From contig MNCI01005943.1 of the NCBI GenBank assembly GCA_015680685.1, positions 363,451-427,450 on the forward strand: DNA of 64,000 bases. Reading direction: 5' to 3'. The DNA comes from Gnetum montanum. Its lineage: Eukaryota > Streptophyta > Gnetopsida > Gnetales > Gnetaceae. The position numbers were made by a program, and so were the translations under genes. Under the pieces are notes generated by a model. That model had not been told where the DNA came from and made no database searches. It saw nothing but the letters and a program-made list of their open reading frames with translations. Below, piece by piece: positions 35,146 through 49,800 of this stretch. How positions within the stretch are numbered: the first letter of the stretch is position 1; every line of letters starts with the position of its first letter.

Positions 35146-36960
35146 TGAAACACCACCAAAAATTTCATGTTGCAACCTTCATTTTCTAGGTTGAGGGCAA
35201 TAACTCATTGTAAATGTAGAATATGTAGTCCATGAGCTACAATCCTACATACTTTAGCTTTTTAAAGCCAAAAAATGCTTCAAAAGTTATTATTTCCTTG
35301 TTTCCCAAGTAGAAATAAGTACCCCATGTTCATATTTGGTCTTGGGAACGATGAAAATGCCTTTGGAATGGTAAAAAATAGTTTTTTCATGAGTTTTTGT
35401 AGGGGTATAGCCCCAACTACGCTAGAGCCATTTCCAGTAGTCATTGGAACTACACTTTCAGTAGTCATGGTAGCTATAACCAATGTAGTCATCACCTAAT
35501 GGAATTGTAATAGTGGAATAGAAGTGTAATAGTGGAATTGTTGGAATTTTCAATTTTCTAACAACACCCAGTGTAGTCATTTCAAGTCAACAATAGCCAA
35601 TGTATATAGCATTCACCACCAGGCATAGCACTTTCCAATGGATCATACCATTTCTATAGTTCCCAACCCTTGCCCTATTTTCTAGCACCTCCAACATAGT
35701 CACAAAATCCTATTTTTTTTATAGTAAACAAATGGGCTTTAAGGGTGAAGTCCATTCTAAATTTACCACAAATGGTAACTACATTGGTGGTAGGTAGTAG
35801 ACTATGCTAATAGTGGTTAGCAAACTACATTAATAGTAGTCAGCAAACTGCATTGACGATAGTTAGTGAACTACATTAACAGTGGTTAGTGGGCTACGTT
35901 GAGTGGGCTATGTTGATGGTAGTTTGTAGACTACATTGATTAGAAATCTATTAGCATTCAATGGTAGTCAATAGTAGATCTAAAAATGGCAACACTAACC
36001 CTATAAAAAGCCAATGTTAACACCATTTGAGGTTTCAACTTTTGGCAGTTTTGAACTTTGGAATTTTGGCATCCTATACAATAATTCTAAGCACTTGACA
36101 TTTTGAGCACTTTGCATCTTTTCCACAACTATTGGCAGTAATACCATTTCCCATTTTCCAGCCATCACAACCCAGTATAATTATTAAAACCTCATCTAAT
36201 AGTGTTGTTTGGTAGTAGAAACTCAGACTATGCTTGGCATAGAGACTTCCATGTAGATTCCATTCCTCCAAACATGAAACACCAATCCGGTTCCCATTTT
36301 GCAAAACTGGTGGAAACCATCAAAGAGTTGCAAAAAATTAGAGTTGTGAAGAAACTAGATCATGGAGGCAACCTTCTCCAATGGACTTCAAACTTCAGCA
36401 AGTAGCTTCCTATGCTCCTAGGCATACATTTGTACATTGTGAACCTAATTCTTTTTATATTTTTATATAAAATTTGGTAGTTCATGCTGTGAAATATTTG
36501 GTTTCTATTTCATTTTTTCATATATTTTTGTAACTAAAATTTTTCTTTTATTTTTGTTCAACCAAATCCATCTACATTTTCAATTTTGTTACTAAATTTG
36601 TCTACGAACACATCTACATTTTCATAGCCATTTCTATTTTATTTTTTCTAAGTCCCTCGATGATTATCAAGACCATCCAAGGCACCCTAAGCTCATTTTT
36701 GAAGGCCCTTGGGATTTGGAATTAAAACTATTTTGGCACTTGGATCTTCCAAATTTTTTATTCTAGCAACGAAAATTTCTAGAACCAACAATTTTTTTTG
36801 TGCTAGAAGGAGGGCCTCCATCCAAATTCTTGGCCATAAATCCATTTTAGCCACTTTTCTCTTTTCATTATACTTGCACAACTAGTGTTGCCTATTAAAA
36901 TTCATTCCATTGGATTTTGCTGCAAATTTTCTATCTATTGTAACACCCATTTTTTTTAGC
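35146..36960 (+). repeat. 5' LTR of G2 (downstream end uncertain)
   Basis: It starts TGAAACACCACC and aligns with 55127 onward. In the first ~105 aligned bases I count 10 differences, mostly transitions, and later parts are more diverged. Alignment can be followed to 36655, where the 3' copy is cut by C. The rest up to the leader repeats is assigned by position only; no clear primer site was found. Confidence 0.7.
35796..35945 (+). repeat. 23-bp tandem repeats with GACTACATTG core in the G2 LTR
   Basis: Six to seven head-to-tail units, for example AAACTACATTAATAGTAGTC, with one shortened unit. The core is the same word as in the paired sites of the G2 internal array. The 3' LTR has the same block at about 55742-55920, with a different unit count and order. 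Confidence 0.75.
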
Positions 36961-36971
36961 ATAGTCTATCA

Positions 36972-37130
36972 TCTAGGATTCCATTTTTGGGATTCTATTT
37001 CTAAGATTCCATTTTTTGAATTCCATTTTTGGATTCTATTTTTTGGAATTCTATTTTTTAGGATTCCATTTTTCTAGATTCCACTTTGAGGATTCCATGT
37101 TCTAGCATTCCATTTTTTGGGATTCCTTTC
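36972..37130 (+). repeat. Degenerate GGATTCCATTTTT repeats in the G2 leader
   Basis: About ten copies of GGATTCYATTTTT at roughly 15-18 bp steps, between the LTR and the gag start at 37261. Confidence 0.8.
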
Positions 37131-37260
37131 TTCATTTTAACCATTTAGCAATCATCTTCTATTGCCTTTCTATTTTTAGTCCACTATGCCAGTAGATTTC
37201 CCTACTCACTACATTTTTCTTTCTTGAAAATAGTAAGAACCCAAGAAACCCATTTTCAAA

Positions 37261-40200
37261 ATGTCATTTCAATAGTCAACCACGTTACCTTACAACTATA
37301 ACGACAATGGGTCAAATCAATAGCACATGAAAATTGATGACCCAAAATACCCAATAGTCCCTAAGACTTAGGGGTCAAAGACATAGTTTTGTGATAATAA
37401 ATGAAGAGCACTATAACTTCATTTGCACTAAGAACTAGGCTAGCATGCTGATCTTGCAAGTGGAGGTAGAAGCCAAAAGTGAATTTGAGCTCATCCATCA
37501 TAATGGAAAAGAGTATATTCCCTCCCCTTATGAAAAAATACCCCTTAATGACATCTATGATAGTGTTTTAGCCCTCCTTATTGAGGTTGACGAGGAAAAC
37601 CAGAAGGCTACCTCCAATGGGCAACTAGGGAAGGAAGATGAATTTAGGGTAGAGTTTGAGCCTAAGAACCTTTTGGAAGGAAATTTACAATAAGGGATCC
37701 CCATGGCTATAGTGCCTACCTCTACCCCCTTTTCATATTCCTCTAGACATGTCCCATTGCCTTCATCCCCACTATACCCAACCATGTTTGGGCCCACATC
37801 TATCATAACTGCCATTAATCACACTCGGTGCCACAATTCACAAACTTCCACTTTTCCATGCCATTCACCACATAGCTATAAATGGTGCAACCATCATCAA
37901 TGGTTTTCACTACCACTAACCCTTCAACCATCCAAAAAAGGCCCATCATGGAACTTGAAGCAACCCAAGGATCACATACCCCTTTCATTCCGTTTGTGTC
38001 CCAAATTCTAGCACAAATGTCGTTCGCTTTCTTTAACCCATGAAGAACTTTTATAACTCAGCATCTCCCATTTGTGCCCTAATCAATAGCTAGACCACAA
38101 GCATTATAGCTTACACCTTAATCCTTCATCCAAATCCCATAGTTGACAGGGGAACCTTAAGGATTAGATCAAGCTTTTTAGATGATCGAAGACTTGATTG
38201 AGGAGTTTAGGAAATTTAAGGCCTTAACGTCATAGATTGTGAAAATAATGTACTTCCATTAATATGATCCCATTAGCCTCATAGCTTTCCCACTAACTCT
38301 TCCTCCTAGTGTCCCTCTGCCATAGTTTACTAAATATAATGGCAAAGGTGATACAAATGCTCACCTAATTACCTTTTGCTATGAGTGTTTACTATTTTAG
38401 GCATGGCTACATACTATTATGCAAATCTTCCCTTTTTCTTTAATGGGAAAAGTACTTGATTGGTACCATGCCTTGTTAAGGGGATCCATATCCTCTTTGG
38501 ATGAGCTAATTTCATAGTTCATTAATTGTTTCAAGTATAACTTAAAACCTAATACAACACTTGACCAACTAATGAAGGTTAAGCAAGAACCTCTTGAGCC
38601 CATGCAGAAATTCATCGAACAATGAAACACTTTACTTAATGAGATACTAGATTCTATAGCTAAACCACACCTATTAGTCATTTTCAAGGGGAAGGTTAAT
38701 GACTTTATAAAGTCAGAATTATACTACCTAGATTCATGGTCTCTTAGTCAAGCCTATAACTAAGAATATAGAAGATTCCGCAAAAGCTAGCCACAATCCT
38801 ACCTACAAGGCATATAAGAACCAGTATGCACGTAAAGACAAGGAGAAGGGTAGGCAAAACAATCTAGTCATAGTGACTATAACAAAAGAAAGTAAACCAA
38901 CCAACTAGGGATCAAAGAATAATTAACCTAAGGCCCTTGCTACCAATAACAACAATCAACTATTAACCTTTAGGGCCATTACATTGGTCACCTCTAGGGC
39001 TAACTTTGCAAAGAAGTACCAGTCCAACTATATCCAGTTACCCCTCAAGCCATTAGAGTTGTTGGACCAACTTTTAAAAAGTGATAGAATTCAATACATG
39101 TAGATGTCTAAGATTGCCTGTAAGAGGCATGATAGGTTATGTGAAATAGTGAAGGATCCCACCTATATAACTAAGGATGATCCTATAGTTTCCACATAAT
39201 TTAAGCTCGACTGCTTTTTCCATTACCATCATTTGCTAGGTCATGATACTGATTTTTTCCTTGTGCTTAAATATGACTTGCAAAAGATGATTAATAGGGA
39301 TGAATTGATATTGGATACATCCAACCCAATTAGGCCTTAGAATCAATCAATGCACATGTATAAGGATTCATTAAATTCCAACAATAGCTTGTACACCATA
39401 GTGGTGTTTGGTGTTCATAACCATGAATAGCCTATAAGGGAATCATTTATGATTAGGGTGCCTCCTCACAATGAAAGGGGTCCTTAAACTTTCATTAGCT
39501 CAAGGTCCCCCTTTGTTGTAAGTGTACCATCATCAACATCCTTTAAATAGCCCTTTGTGATTAGGATATCCTAGCCCACTACAACCCAGTCAACCCCAAC
39601 AATTGAACAATAACCTCCCCTGGTGGCCCACGTAACATCTTCTTCCTCACAACCAACTATGGATAGCAAGGATCTCCAACCAAACAATGAAAGAAGGTAA
39701 CATAGAAAGCCAAAAAAAAACACTAATAAGTAGAAGTTAGGGAAAGAAGTGGGTCCTCCAAAGCCCACTCCCATTTCATCTATTTTCATGACTTCTACAA
39801 CACAGGCTATGTTAATAAGTAAACCATGAGAATAATGAAAACCTGAAGAAGAAAAGAGAGAAGCTAGGTCACAACAATAACCCAAGCACGTGGTCTATAT
39901 TTTGGGGTGCATGGAGGAAGTTAAAAATAAAAAATCAATAACTAACAACAAAGACTTACTTAATGTAATGGAATAGCTTAAGAAATCGCTAAAACAAAAG
40001 AACATAACCTTGAGCTTGTATGACATGGTCATGACTACTCTACCCACCACGAGGCATTGGTCAAGATTTTGATCTCCATTCCTATTAGTGAGGACATCCC
40101 TGCTAATGAAAAGTATATTCATGAAGTCATGGTACCCTCTTCACCTAAGGAATCAAAGTCAACATCATTGGTGTTTCATGATACTGAAGTCAAGACAAAC

Positions 40201-40872
40201 CTCCAAAGTAGTGAGGTAACCAAGATGCCTTTCTTTATACCCATATGAGTGGGATAGTATAAAGTACATAGGATTAACATAGATGATGGGATGAAAACTA
40301 ATTTCATACCCTATACCATTGTTGAATGCTTAGGCCTGACAAAAAAAATGCAACACATGATTATCTTAGTCCTTAAATTCTTTAATGGATCGTAGATTAT
40401 GATCAAGGGTTTTGTTTCCCTAGACTTTGTGGTGGGGGAGCAATTCCCCATAATGGTAGATTTCTTGGTGGTGGAAGAGACACTAGGATTCAACCTCATC
40501 CTAGGAAGACCTTGGCTAGCCCAACTTTAGGTTTTGTCCTCACCTATTCACCAAGAAATTCACTTGTCTTATGAAGAAGGTGAAATAGGTATTCACAATG
40601 AAAGTACAGTTCCCTTGGCTGTTAACAATGTTGATGTAGAGCAAGGGTCCAAAGTAGAGTTTTAGGAAGAGACTCCTACCATTTTTCATAAAGTTGAAGA
40701 TGTAGATGAAGTCAAAGAGGCCAAAATGAACAACAAGGAAGTTGTCGATGTGTCATGGGGAAAGCTCCCCTTCAACATTGTCAGTGAAGGAGATGAAGAA
40801 TATAAACTAGTGCAAAATAGGCCATATGCATTTTCCAATCTCTTGAGGAATAGGAAGCACTTGCACAAGTGA
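37261..40872 (+). pseudogene. G2 gag-protease frame, broken
   Basis: It starts at ATGTCATTT, the same start as G1, and ends at a TGA (40870-40872) after RNRKHLHK. The N-terminal part has ELIHHNGKEYIPSPYEKIPL (37490-37550), then a Pro/Ser/His-rich linker. The retroviral-type gag domain is at about 38330-38790 (MGKVLDWYHALL, DELISXFINCFKYNL, LYYLDSWSLSQAY). A Lys-rich tail follows without a visible CCHC knuckle. Protease is at about 40265-40530 with IDDG at the active-site position and FNLILGRPWLA at its end. Stops include a TAG at the third codon and at CCAACTTTAG near 40528, where G1 has CGG. The frame makes the particle proteins and their processing enzyme. It stops 9.6 kb before pol. Confidence 0.82.
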
Positions 40873-41784
40873 TATATGCTTCTAATCCTTCCCACATCCT
40901 ATGTGCTTACAACCTTGTAATTATATGTACTCATAACCCAATTGCGTAGTTTGTACTGTACTTACTTTAATAGTTGTGGCCTTGTTTTCTTTTATGTTGA
41001 GCTTATAGCTCAAATTGTACAGTTACTTTACATTCTTTACTTTTCAAACCTTTTTCTTTTCAATCAAAAGGCCCAAAATTTCATAAAAATTTTTAAAATG
41101 AAAAATCCATAAAAATTCATAAAACATAAAATATCCAAAAAAATTCATAAAACATAAAATATCCAAAAAAATTCTCTTTTATATATTATAACAATTTTCT
41201 AAGATCTTAAACTGGCATCATGGCTAGTCATGGCCTTAAACTAGCAAGATACTCTATGGCCCACCATGAACTTAAACTAGCAAACAACCTTATACCTTGA
41301 TTTCTCTTTAGTTTGCAACCTCATTACATGGGCTTTTAACCTCCTATCACATGACAACCAAGTCTAGCCAACATAGCCAAAACATATATTACAATGCAAA
41401 ATGATAACATAAACAAAACCATAATGCTATAACATTGTAACCAAATTTAAAACTTAAAAATTTATAAACTAAAGTTAAAGTTAAAATTTCCATAATCACA
41501 TAACCATAGCCAAATAAACTATTCTAAAAACAAGATGTCTTGGCTAACACTAGCCATACGTCACCATCAACATCAAATCAAAATAACTAAAAATTGTAGA
41601 GTAATTAAGGAAACTAAGGAGCATATTTTCTCAGAGGTGTAGTGCTATCTCCACTCTTCCCATTGGGACCGCCGATGTCCTCTAGTGCTTGTAACATAAC
41701 AACAAAAAACTTGTTAGTAACCAATGCACAAAAAAATAATATATACAACTTAAACAAAACCAAAACTAAAACTAAGCAAACCTA
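40873..41784. other. Non-coding junction between gag-protease and the opposite-strand gene in G2
   Basis: The two genes converge here. Sequence is AT-rich, with repeated ATAAAATATCCAAAAAAATT words near 41120-41170 and GGCCTTAAACTAGCA words near 41230. Similar words occupy the same place in G1. Confidence 0.5.
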
Positions 41785-44700
41785 AGGTGGTTCTAGAGCC
41801 ACATGCTCCTTAGGGAAGTTTTCAAGACCAACCTCTAGAGGGTGGAGGAGTTGGTGTTTAAACATGTGGGCCCAATTCACACCCCCCAAGATCAATACTC
41901 GTTAGGATATTAGTCTTGTCAATGTTGCTCCATGCAGGGGGGCTCATGTGAGAACATGCTGGTGGATGTTTTTCCTGATGTAGTAGTGACTTGATGAGTA
42001 GGGGAGTCATCCACAACAACATTCTTTGCAAACACCACATAGACCTCCTTTGTAATGATTCCCATCATGAACAATTCAATCTTTCATCACTCCATGGATT
42101 CATCCTTTAGCTAGTTAAGGTAGGCATCCCGTTTAGCTTTCTGTATCCATTTTTGATCTTTCTATATATGATCCGACTGAAGGATTAAATCGCAATAGTA
42201 TTTTCACTCATCAACCTTGTGGTTGATGAGATCTATTTGGAGCTTTTGTTTTGCTACTTATCTTGCAAGGGCAACCTTACCTTGGATTGTGCTCCAATAA
42301 TGATCCCAAGTTATCTCCTTGATGCATAAGGAGTCTCTATTGTTTACTTGGGCTTCTATGAAGTCCTTATGATCCTTGAGGCCTGTTACCTTAGCTTTTA
42401 GCTTCTAATTCTCCTTCCTTAATGCTACAACTTGTTCCCATAGAAACTCGTAGGAGCATCTGCATTCCCATAGGGACTTAGCACATGAGAGTGTACATCC
42501 AGTGGCACCTTCATATAGCCCATGTGGAACATTGTCCAAATCAGCAAGCAAGAGAGGCAATGTATCTACCTTCACCAACTTGTTAGGGTCCCATCTTAGT
42601 TTAGGCACTATAACCAAATAGAATGACTTAGTAACCAAAAACTACATAATTATGAAAACTTAATAAAAAAATCAAAAATGTAAAATAAATACTAATAAAG
42701 GTAAAATAAGTTAAAATATCTTACCAATCTCAAGAGCTATCTATTGTAATTGGCTGATCATATCCTTAGCTACACCCCGCATGAATTCAAGTTTATCAAG
42801 GATTTTCACTTACAGTTGCCTATAGAAGTTGGAGGTGGAAGCCTCTATCTAAGGCCCTTGGGTTTCAACAAGTGTAGTAAGCAATCAATAACCATAGCCA
42901 AAAATAGACATGAACCAACAAAAAATAGTAGGCATAATATTTAAAATTGAAAATTATACATACATAAGATGTCTACTAATGTGGAAATAGGAGGTTCACT
43001 TATATGAGGATCCTCTGGCATAGCATCAAAGTGGCCCATAGAAGGAAAAGGAGGTAGGATTGCATCCTACACATCATCATCATCATAATTTCTTAATATC
43101 TCCTATTCTTAATGTTGTAGTTCCTCCTCCTATTACTGTCTTCACTCCAACTCAGCTATTATTGCTGCAGCCCTAGCTTTCCATTCTTGTTGCTTATCTA
43201 CAAGAGCATTGATGGTAAGACCATAGAACCACTTAGCATGTTTTATCTAAAAGAAAATAGGTAATTAAATTAACCTTTAAAAAAATTTAATTAAATAATA
43301 TACCAAAATATAACATACCCCTAACTTCAAGACATGCATCTCTAAGTTTAATGATCAACTTCTTCTTCTTTGTAGGCCCCATGATCATTGGTGCTGGTTC
43401 ATCAGCCAAAGGCCTCTTAAGCTTGGATCTAGTTATCCCCTTACTCTCCTTGTGTAGCTTTCAAGCCTTTTTGGTGATAGATGGTGTTGTGTGAGGTTCA
43501 ACCCTCATGTTATTAGGGGATATATAATACCTACCAGTAATGTCCTTCGTAGTGATGGACAATGACTTACCCATAGCTTCTAGTAGATCTTGGACCTATG
43601 TGGTCAAAGCAAGAAGCTTGAACCAAGGTTTGGTAAGTTAGGATGGATCTTGGGTAACCCACTATTCATCCCTCCTCACCACTAGGAACTCCACAAAGCT
43701 TCACAAGGAAGTCATGAAGAGTGCAAAGTGCACATGACACTTCATGATGAGGTTGATGTGAACCTTTTGGACCTCACTCTAAAGCCTAGAAACCAAGTGT
43801 GTAGCCTAGTTAAATTGAGTATCCTTGGTAAGTACCTACTTCATGGTCCAAGCTTGTTCCATGCCTTAGATATTCTCTTGCAATAAAAATTTATGAAATG
43901 CCTGGGATTGAAATAAGGGATATGTTTTTGTAGTCAAAGGTGACTTGATCTATTTTAAAGGGTATCCCTTACTATCATGATGAATGCCTAGCCACTCTTC
44001 TACTTCCTCTTGGTGATATACCTCCTTACCTACTTTGGCAATAACAGGAGTGTCATCATTTAGAACACCAAAGAGGTTGCTAAAAGTGGATTCACTAACC
44101 TCTAGAATAATGTTCACACCATGAACCTGGGTGGTGAACTTCTTGACTCCTTTGCTAAAGGAGTCAATAATGTTCAACATCTTTGTAGTGGGTACAATCA
44201 AGATTGGAACCATGAAGAGGTCAAATATGCCTACATGAATAACACTTGTAGAAATTGAGGATTAGGGTCTCTTCATTATGCCTTAAAGTAACAACCATAA
44301 CTTCAATTGAGGGAGCAACCTTTGTAGTATAACAAAGGATAGATTGTTAGCCTTAATGTAGGTGCATCATGTAAGGAAAATTACAATAAAAATATAACTA
44401 AGTTAAAAAAACAAAAATTACTACTTAAACAACCAAAACCAAAATAACTAGAAAAAATGATAGCATGCGAATAACCAAAAATCAACAAACTAAAAATAAT
44501 ACTTAACCTATTAGATGTGGGTATCTTATGAGCCCTAGAGGATGAGTTGATGACTAAGTTATTAAGAGATGGATTGGTCCACCAACTATCCATTGTTCCA
44601 TTCCATTGACACCTCATTTAAGCCTTAGAGTGATCCTCAATGTTTTCTTCAAGGTCACTCACTATTTGCTCCAACACTGCAAGCCTTACATTCAGGCTTT

Positions 44701-46757
44701 TGATGAACACCTCCAAAGCTATGTGGGATAGTAGCAAGAGGTTATCACATCTAATTAAACCTTTCTCATCCATCTTGAACCTGTAGGCAAGTGAAACAAT
44801 AAAAAAATTGTCATAACTTAAGTATGCAGCCGCAAAATAATAAAATAACCATAAACCGAAGATAATCTTACTTATCCCTCTATGTGATAAATGGTGCTTG
44901 GAGGGTACTGGAACAATGTGTGCACATGATGGCCAATAATTAAAGTGTTGTCCATATTATATTGGCTGAATTTGAGCATCTCCAAAATTGTCAATAATTT
45001 GAAAGAGCCCATAGTAGTAGCACACTATTTTTTTTCCCTTCATATGAGTGTCAAGTTCATCCATCAAAAACTTGACAATGAGACCATAGGTTCCAGGTAG
45101 GATGGTCTCTAGAATCATCGTTGCCACTTTAATTATTAAGTGTGACAAAACTATTGTGCAAGAGGTATGCAAGAAAGTCTTTGGCACCTAGCCTAAACCA
45201 TATTCCACTATGGTCCCACTCCATATCTAGAGCTTGGAAGTTAGGACCAAGGAGGTGGATGCAACATAGCAGTCCCACTATCTCTATGACAATGAGGATG
45301 GGCTTCAAGAAAGCCTTGTAACATTCAATATACAACCATCCTAATCATGTAAGCCAAAATAGAAAAAACTAAAAGTACATCAAAAAAATTAAATAAGGTA
45401 ACATAATCATACAACATAAAATGATAAAACTTATTAAAAATTCAAAACATGATTCAAGTTTACAATTAAAACTTTAGACTTAGCACCAAAATAGCCATAG
45501 CAAAACACCTAGGAAAAATATGAAAAAAAATTTGTTTCGATATGAACAACTTCTAACTCCTTTATAACATCCTAAACTATGCTCAAGAACATGGGACATT
45601 GATAGAAAAAACTTTTCACAACCTCAACATTGCCCATTTTCATAGGGGTAAATTTGTCATAGCCTTGTAACTATGATTTCACATGAGTAAATAGAAATAT
45701 CCATAACTAAATAACCTCTCAAAAAAATTTGATGATTCCATAGTTTTTGGAATTGTAAAACAACAAAATATAGTCTCATAGTAAGAAATCATTAAAAATA
45801 CTAACCAAATTTTCAAAAAAATTACCAAAATAACCTCACCATAGCCATTGGCAAGAACTTCCTTTCAGGTAGGGTTGGCAAAAAAGTTTCCAAACATTCA
45901 TTTGGGCTCTAAATGAAGTGATTCCATCACTATTTAAAAGCATAAATTGAGCCTATGTATCCATAGACATAGAAAATTCAAGACCATTTTTGTTTTTTTG
46001 AAAAGAAATTCATGAACTTACATGAAATCTGAACAATAGCAAAGAACCATAATTGCACAACCTAACCAAAATAGCGATAACTTCATCATTACAACTCTAA
46101 ATCAAATGAAACTACAACCTTTGGAAACCTTAAGTATAGAACTATAAACCCATAACATTAAATTTTAAAATATGCAGCCATTTTCTTATTTAAAAAATAC
46201 ACATATTTACTTTCTTTTTATACCAAAAAATGATAGAAAACCATAAAACTTATAAAATTTGACTTAATCTAGCCATGAAACATAGCCAAAACATCTAAAA
46301 AAACTTTAATCCATTTAAATATGCAACAAAATAAGGGTTTAGGATTTCATCAAAATTTAATTTGGCAAGTCCTTCATCCTAGATTTAAGGAAAACTATTC
46401 CATGTTTGTAAATTTTGAAAAATCATCAAAACAGCGAACCTATTTTGAAAATCCAATTTTCCAAAACATAAACAACTAAGTAATCTTATATCTATGGAAA
46501 CATGGCCAACATAAGAGGTGGGATTTTTATAAAATTAAAAAATAATAAATATACAAGCGTAGATCTCAAAAATGGAATAGAAGTTAAAAAATGGAAACCA
46601 AAATAGAATAGAAAACTGGTGAGAAAGATGCACCTAGGAAAGACTATGGTGGAACCTTCCCCAATCCTTAGGCATACTAGATGTGTCAAGGTTTTAGCAT
46701 TGGCATTCACCTCCTCCAACATAGGGTTCTTTGTAGGTACAATCTTCTTCAACATGA
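41785..46757 (-). pseudogene. Opposite-strand multi-exon gene inside G2 (unknown family), broken
   Basis: Approximate exons, in reading order: 46757-46630 (MLKKIVPTKNPMLEEVNA, ending before GTGC), 45340-44890, 44780-44508 (CTACAG before, GTTAAG after), about 44325-43321 (GTATGT after), 43250-42965, 42900-42725 and 42615-41785. Matching landmarks with G1: WFRLGAKDFLAYLLHN, NMDNTLIIGHHVHTLFQ, VPTTKMLNIIDSFSKGVKKF, ILDKLEFMRGVAKDMISQLQ, WEQVVALRKEN. The last exon is rich in Lys, Glu and Gln and probably coiled coil. Similarity covers every exon, while the introns have drifted more. No known domain is recognised. Function is unknown; a structural or nucleic-acid-binding role would be a guess. Scattered stops show the copy is dead. 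The array of paired sites begins about 80 bp upstream of the first ATG. Confidence 0.65.
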
Positions 46758-46832
46758 TGCCAAAAGAGGGTGAGAAACTTAGAAAATCTCTATTTCTAAA
46801 GTAACTATGCTGGAAGTAGTACAACAATGGAT

Positions 46833-49800
46833 GGACTACACTAGTAGTAGTCCACTAGTGGCTGCTACTACACTGGGTAGGGTAGTGGATAGCAACAATA
46901 GTGGTGGAGCTCTCTTACTTAGGTTCAATGGTGGTGGAATAGGAAGCAACAATGATTTTTCTAAATTTATACCAATCGAAACCTAGAGCCCAAGTGGAAA
47001 CCCTGATTTCCTTTTTTGAATTGTTTCATAATATGGCAACTATGACTACACTAGGGTTGTTATGAGCTTTTTAAAAAAAGTTGCTATTTTTGGCTAGGCC
47101 CCAAACCAAACTTTCCCAAGAATGACACAGAAAACCATGATTATGCTAGGAGTAGTGGTTTCCTAGATGGACTACACTAGGGTCAACTCTCCAAAAAAAC
47201 CATGGAAAACTCCCACTTCCATTCCAGATTCACCCTATCTTTCTAGAACTTGGATTGGATGCTCTACAACCTAGAATACAACCAAGAATAAGAGGTTTTA
47301 TGACTACACTAATAGGTGACCAAGGACTACACTAAGCCAATGTAGTCCTAACTACCACCAGCATAGTGCATGATGGGATGAACTTCTAGAAGCTCATCCA
47401 ACCTTTAGAGGCCTCCAAAATGACCATACAACCTCACCAAACCTTGGCTAGAACTTGCGATAGCATTGAAATTTGATCAAAAATACTCTGACTAAGACAA
47501 AAATCAAGCTTCTTCACTAACTACACTAAGGGAAGTGAATGACTACACTAGGCCAATGTAGTCATAGCCACAACCCAGTGTAGTCCAAAATCATGTCTTA
47601 CATCTTACAATCCCAAAAAAATCACCTAGTTCATTCAACCCTCAATTCATCTCAAATTGACACACTATTTTCCCAAACCCTAGTTTAAGCTCATCTAACC
47701 CTGAAACCTGATTTCCTTCATAATTTGGCTTCCATAACATGGACTACATTGATGAGGAGAGAAGTACTATGCTGGGCCAATTTAGTCCATGCTTGAGCCC
47801 AATGTAGGCCATCCCAAGCTAACAAGAATCCATGAAATCCATAGAAATTGAACTCTAGAAAACCCTAGACCTTCATTTAGACTTATTTGCCAAAAAATTT
47901 TGTAGTTTTCACCATTCTAGCCACTACAGACTTGGACTATGCTAGGCCAACATAGTTCATCTCTAGAACAATGTATTCCCCTTCAAAAATTATAAAAAAT
48001 TATCAAAAACTACTTAGATGGAGACCTAAAAAAATGCTAGAATGCCATTTGGAGTTGCTTGACTATAGAACCTACAATTTTTTCAACATTTTCAAACTCC
48101 TAGGATGGGACTATGCTGAAGGAGATGAGGACTACACTGGGCCAGTGTAGTCCACTTCTAGGCCTAGTGTAGTCCTTTCAAACTTCATGGAATTTGTCAA
48201 AATAACTTAAACTACTATCAACAAAACCTTATCCAAGCCCATGTAGCTTCAAAACCTTTGTTCCTTACCATTTTTGGTGACTTCTACCATGACTACAATG
48301 TAGTCCCTTCCTAGCCCAATTTAGTCCCTCAAAATTTCATAAAAAGCATGCCAAAATTCCCTAAGTTCATTGTTGGGAAGCCCCAATACCTTGTTAGAAC
48401 TTATGCTAACCATGTGAACCTCCTTTGATCACCTCAAACTTGAACTATGCTGGAAGGAGATGGAACTACACTAGACCAACATAATCCTAGTCTAAGCTTA
48501 ATGTATTGAGACTAGGTGATCCAAATATCACCTCTATCAACTACAAGAACTTTCCAAGACACAACAAGACTTCTAAACCTTGCATTTGAGTTGAAATCCA
48601 CCATTACTGGATTCTTTCATCATGACTATAGTGAGGAGAGATTGGAACTATGCTAGGCTAGTGTAGTCCCTCCTAATCCCCAATGTAGTCCACACTGAAC
48701 TATCCAAAATGAACCAAAAAGACACCAAATCCCCTCCAAATGAAACTTGGAGCATCACCAAAGCCTATTTGGCCATGGAACCCAACTTTATTCATCATTT
48801 CTAACCCTTGTAATCTTACTATGCTAAGGATGAGTTGAGACTATGTTGGGACAATGTAATCCACTTCTAGGCCTAGCATAGTCCCCATAAACTTGCCAAA
48901 AAATTGTCCAAAATTTCTCAAGGTTTTCTTCTAGGAGTTGTAGGACCCACTAAAGTCAATCTTGGTCATAAAACTTGCTTGTTCCAACTTTTCAAAATTC
49001 AGTATGTTGATAGAGAATTAGGACTATGCTAGGCTCACATAGTCCTTTCCAAAGCCCAACATAGTCCACCTAAAACACTTCAAAAATGATCAAAAATGAC
49101 TCAAAACGCATCTTTTGGAACTCTTAGGACTCTACCAAAGTCAATTTTAATACTAAAACTCAATTTTTGCAACTACACTGAAGAGGGCTGGGACTATGCT
49201 AGGCCAATGTTGTCACTATCCAAGCATAGAATAGTCCTTTCCAAGATGGTTAAAATAGCTTAATAATTGCCCAAATTAACTCCTGGAAAGATCTAGAACC
49301 CTGTTAGAGCGTGCTTAAACCATCTAACATTGGGAGACAAGCCAAATTTCATTCTTTTTAAAATTTTTCTCATCTAGAACCCTTGACTACACTAGGAAAT
49401 ATTTGCCCAATGTAGTCCCATAGTATCTAGCCATCCAAGGCCTAAATTGGCATGAAATCTAGTAATTTTTGCATCAAAACCCTAGCCAGCAACACCAATG
49501 ATCTTGGAAGCTCAGTAGAATAGTTGATCAAACCCTAAAATAAATCAAAATTTATTTTCTACCTCTAACTATGCTAGGGAAGCTAAGGACTATGCTAAGT
49601 CAATGTAGTCCAACTTGGAAAGGGAAATGTAACAATGAAAACCAATCATAAGTAGCCTAGAATGGTCCAAAATTCATCCAAAATGACTAGAACCTTACCC
49701 CCATGACTCCTAATTGAAGATTTCATCTCATATAGCCCTAGGAACCTCATAAATTCATTCATCTTGTTATGCCTACATAGGGGCTTGGTAGCCCAGTGTA

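Noticed and set aside
35275-35499. Pair of overlapping frames in the G2 LTR, also found at 55251-55481
   Set aside because: They recur only because both are LTR copies; the two strands give equal frames and neither looks like a protein family.
46492-46629. Hydrophobic tail of the first frame of the G2 antisense gene as a membrane anchor
   Set aside because: It starts at a donor-like GTGC and contains the AAAATCCCACCTC segment shared with the G1 intron, so it is read as intron.
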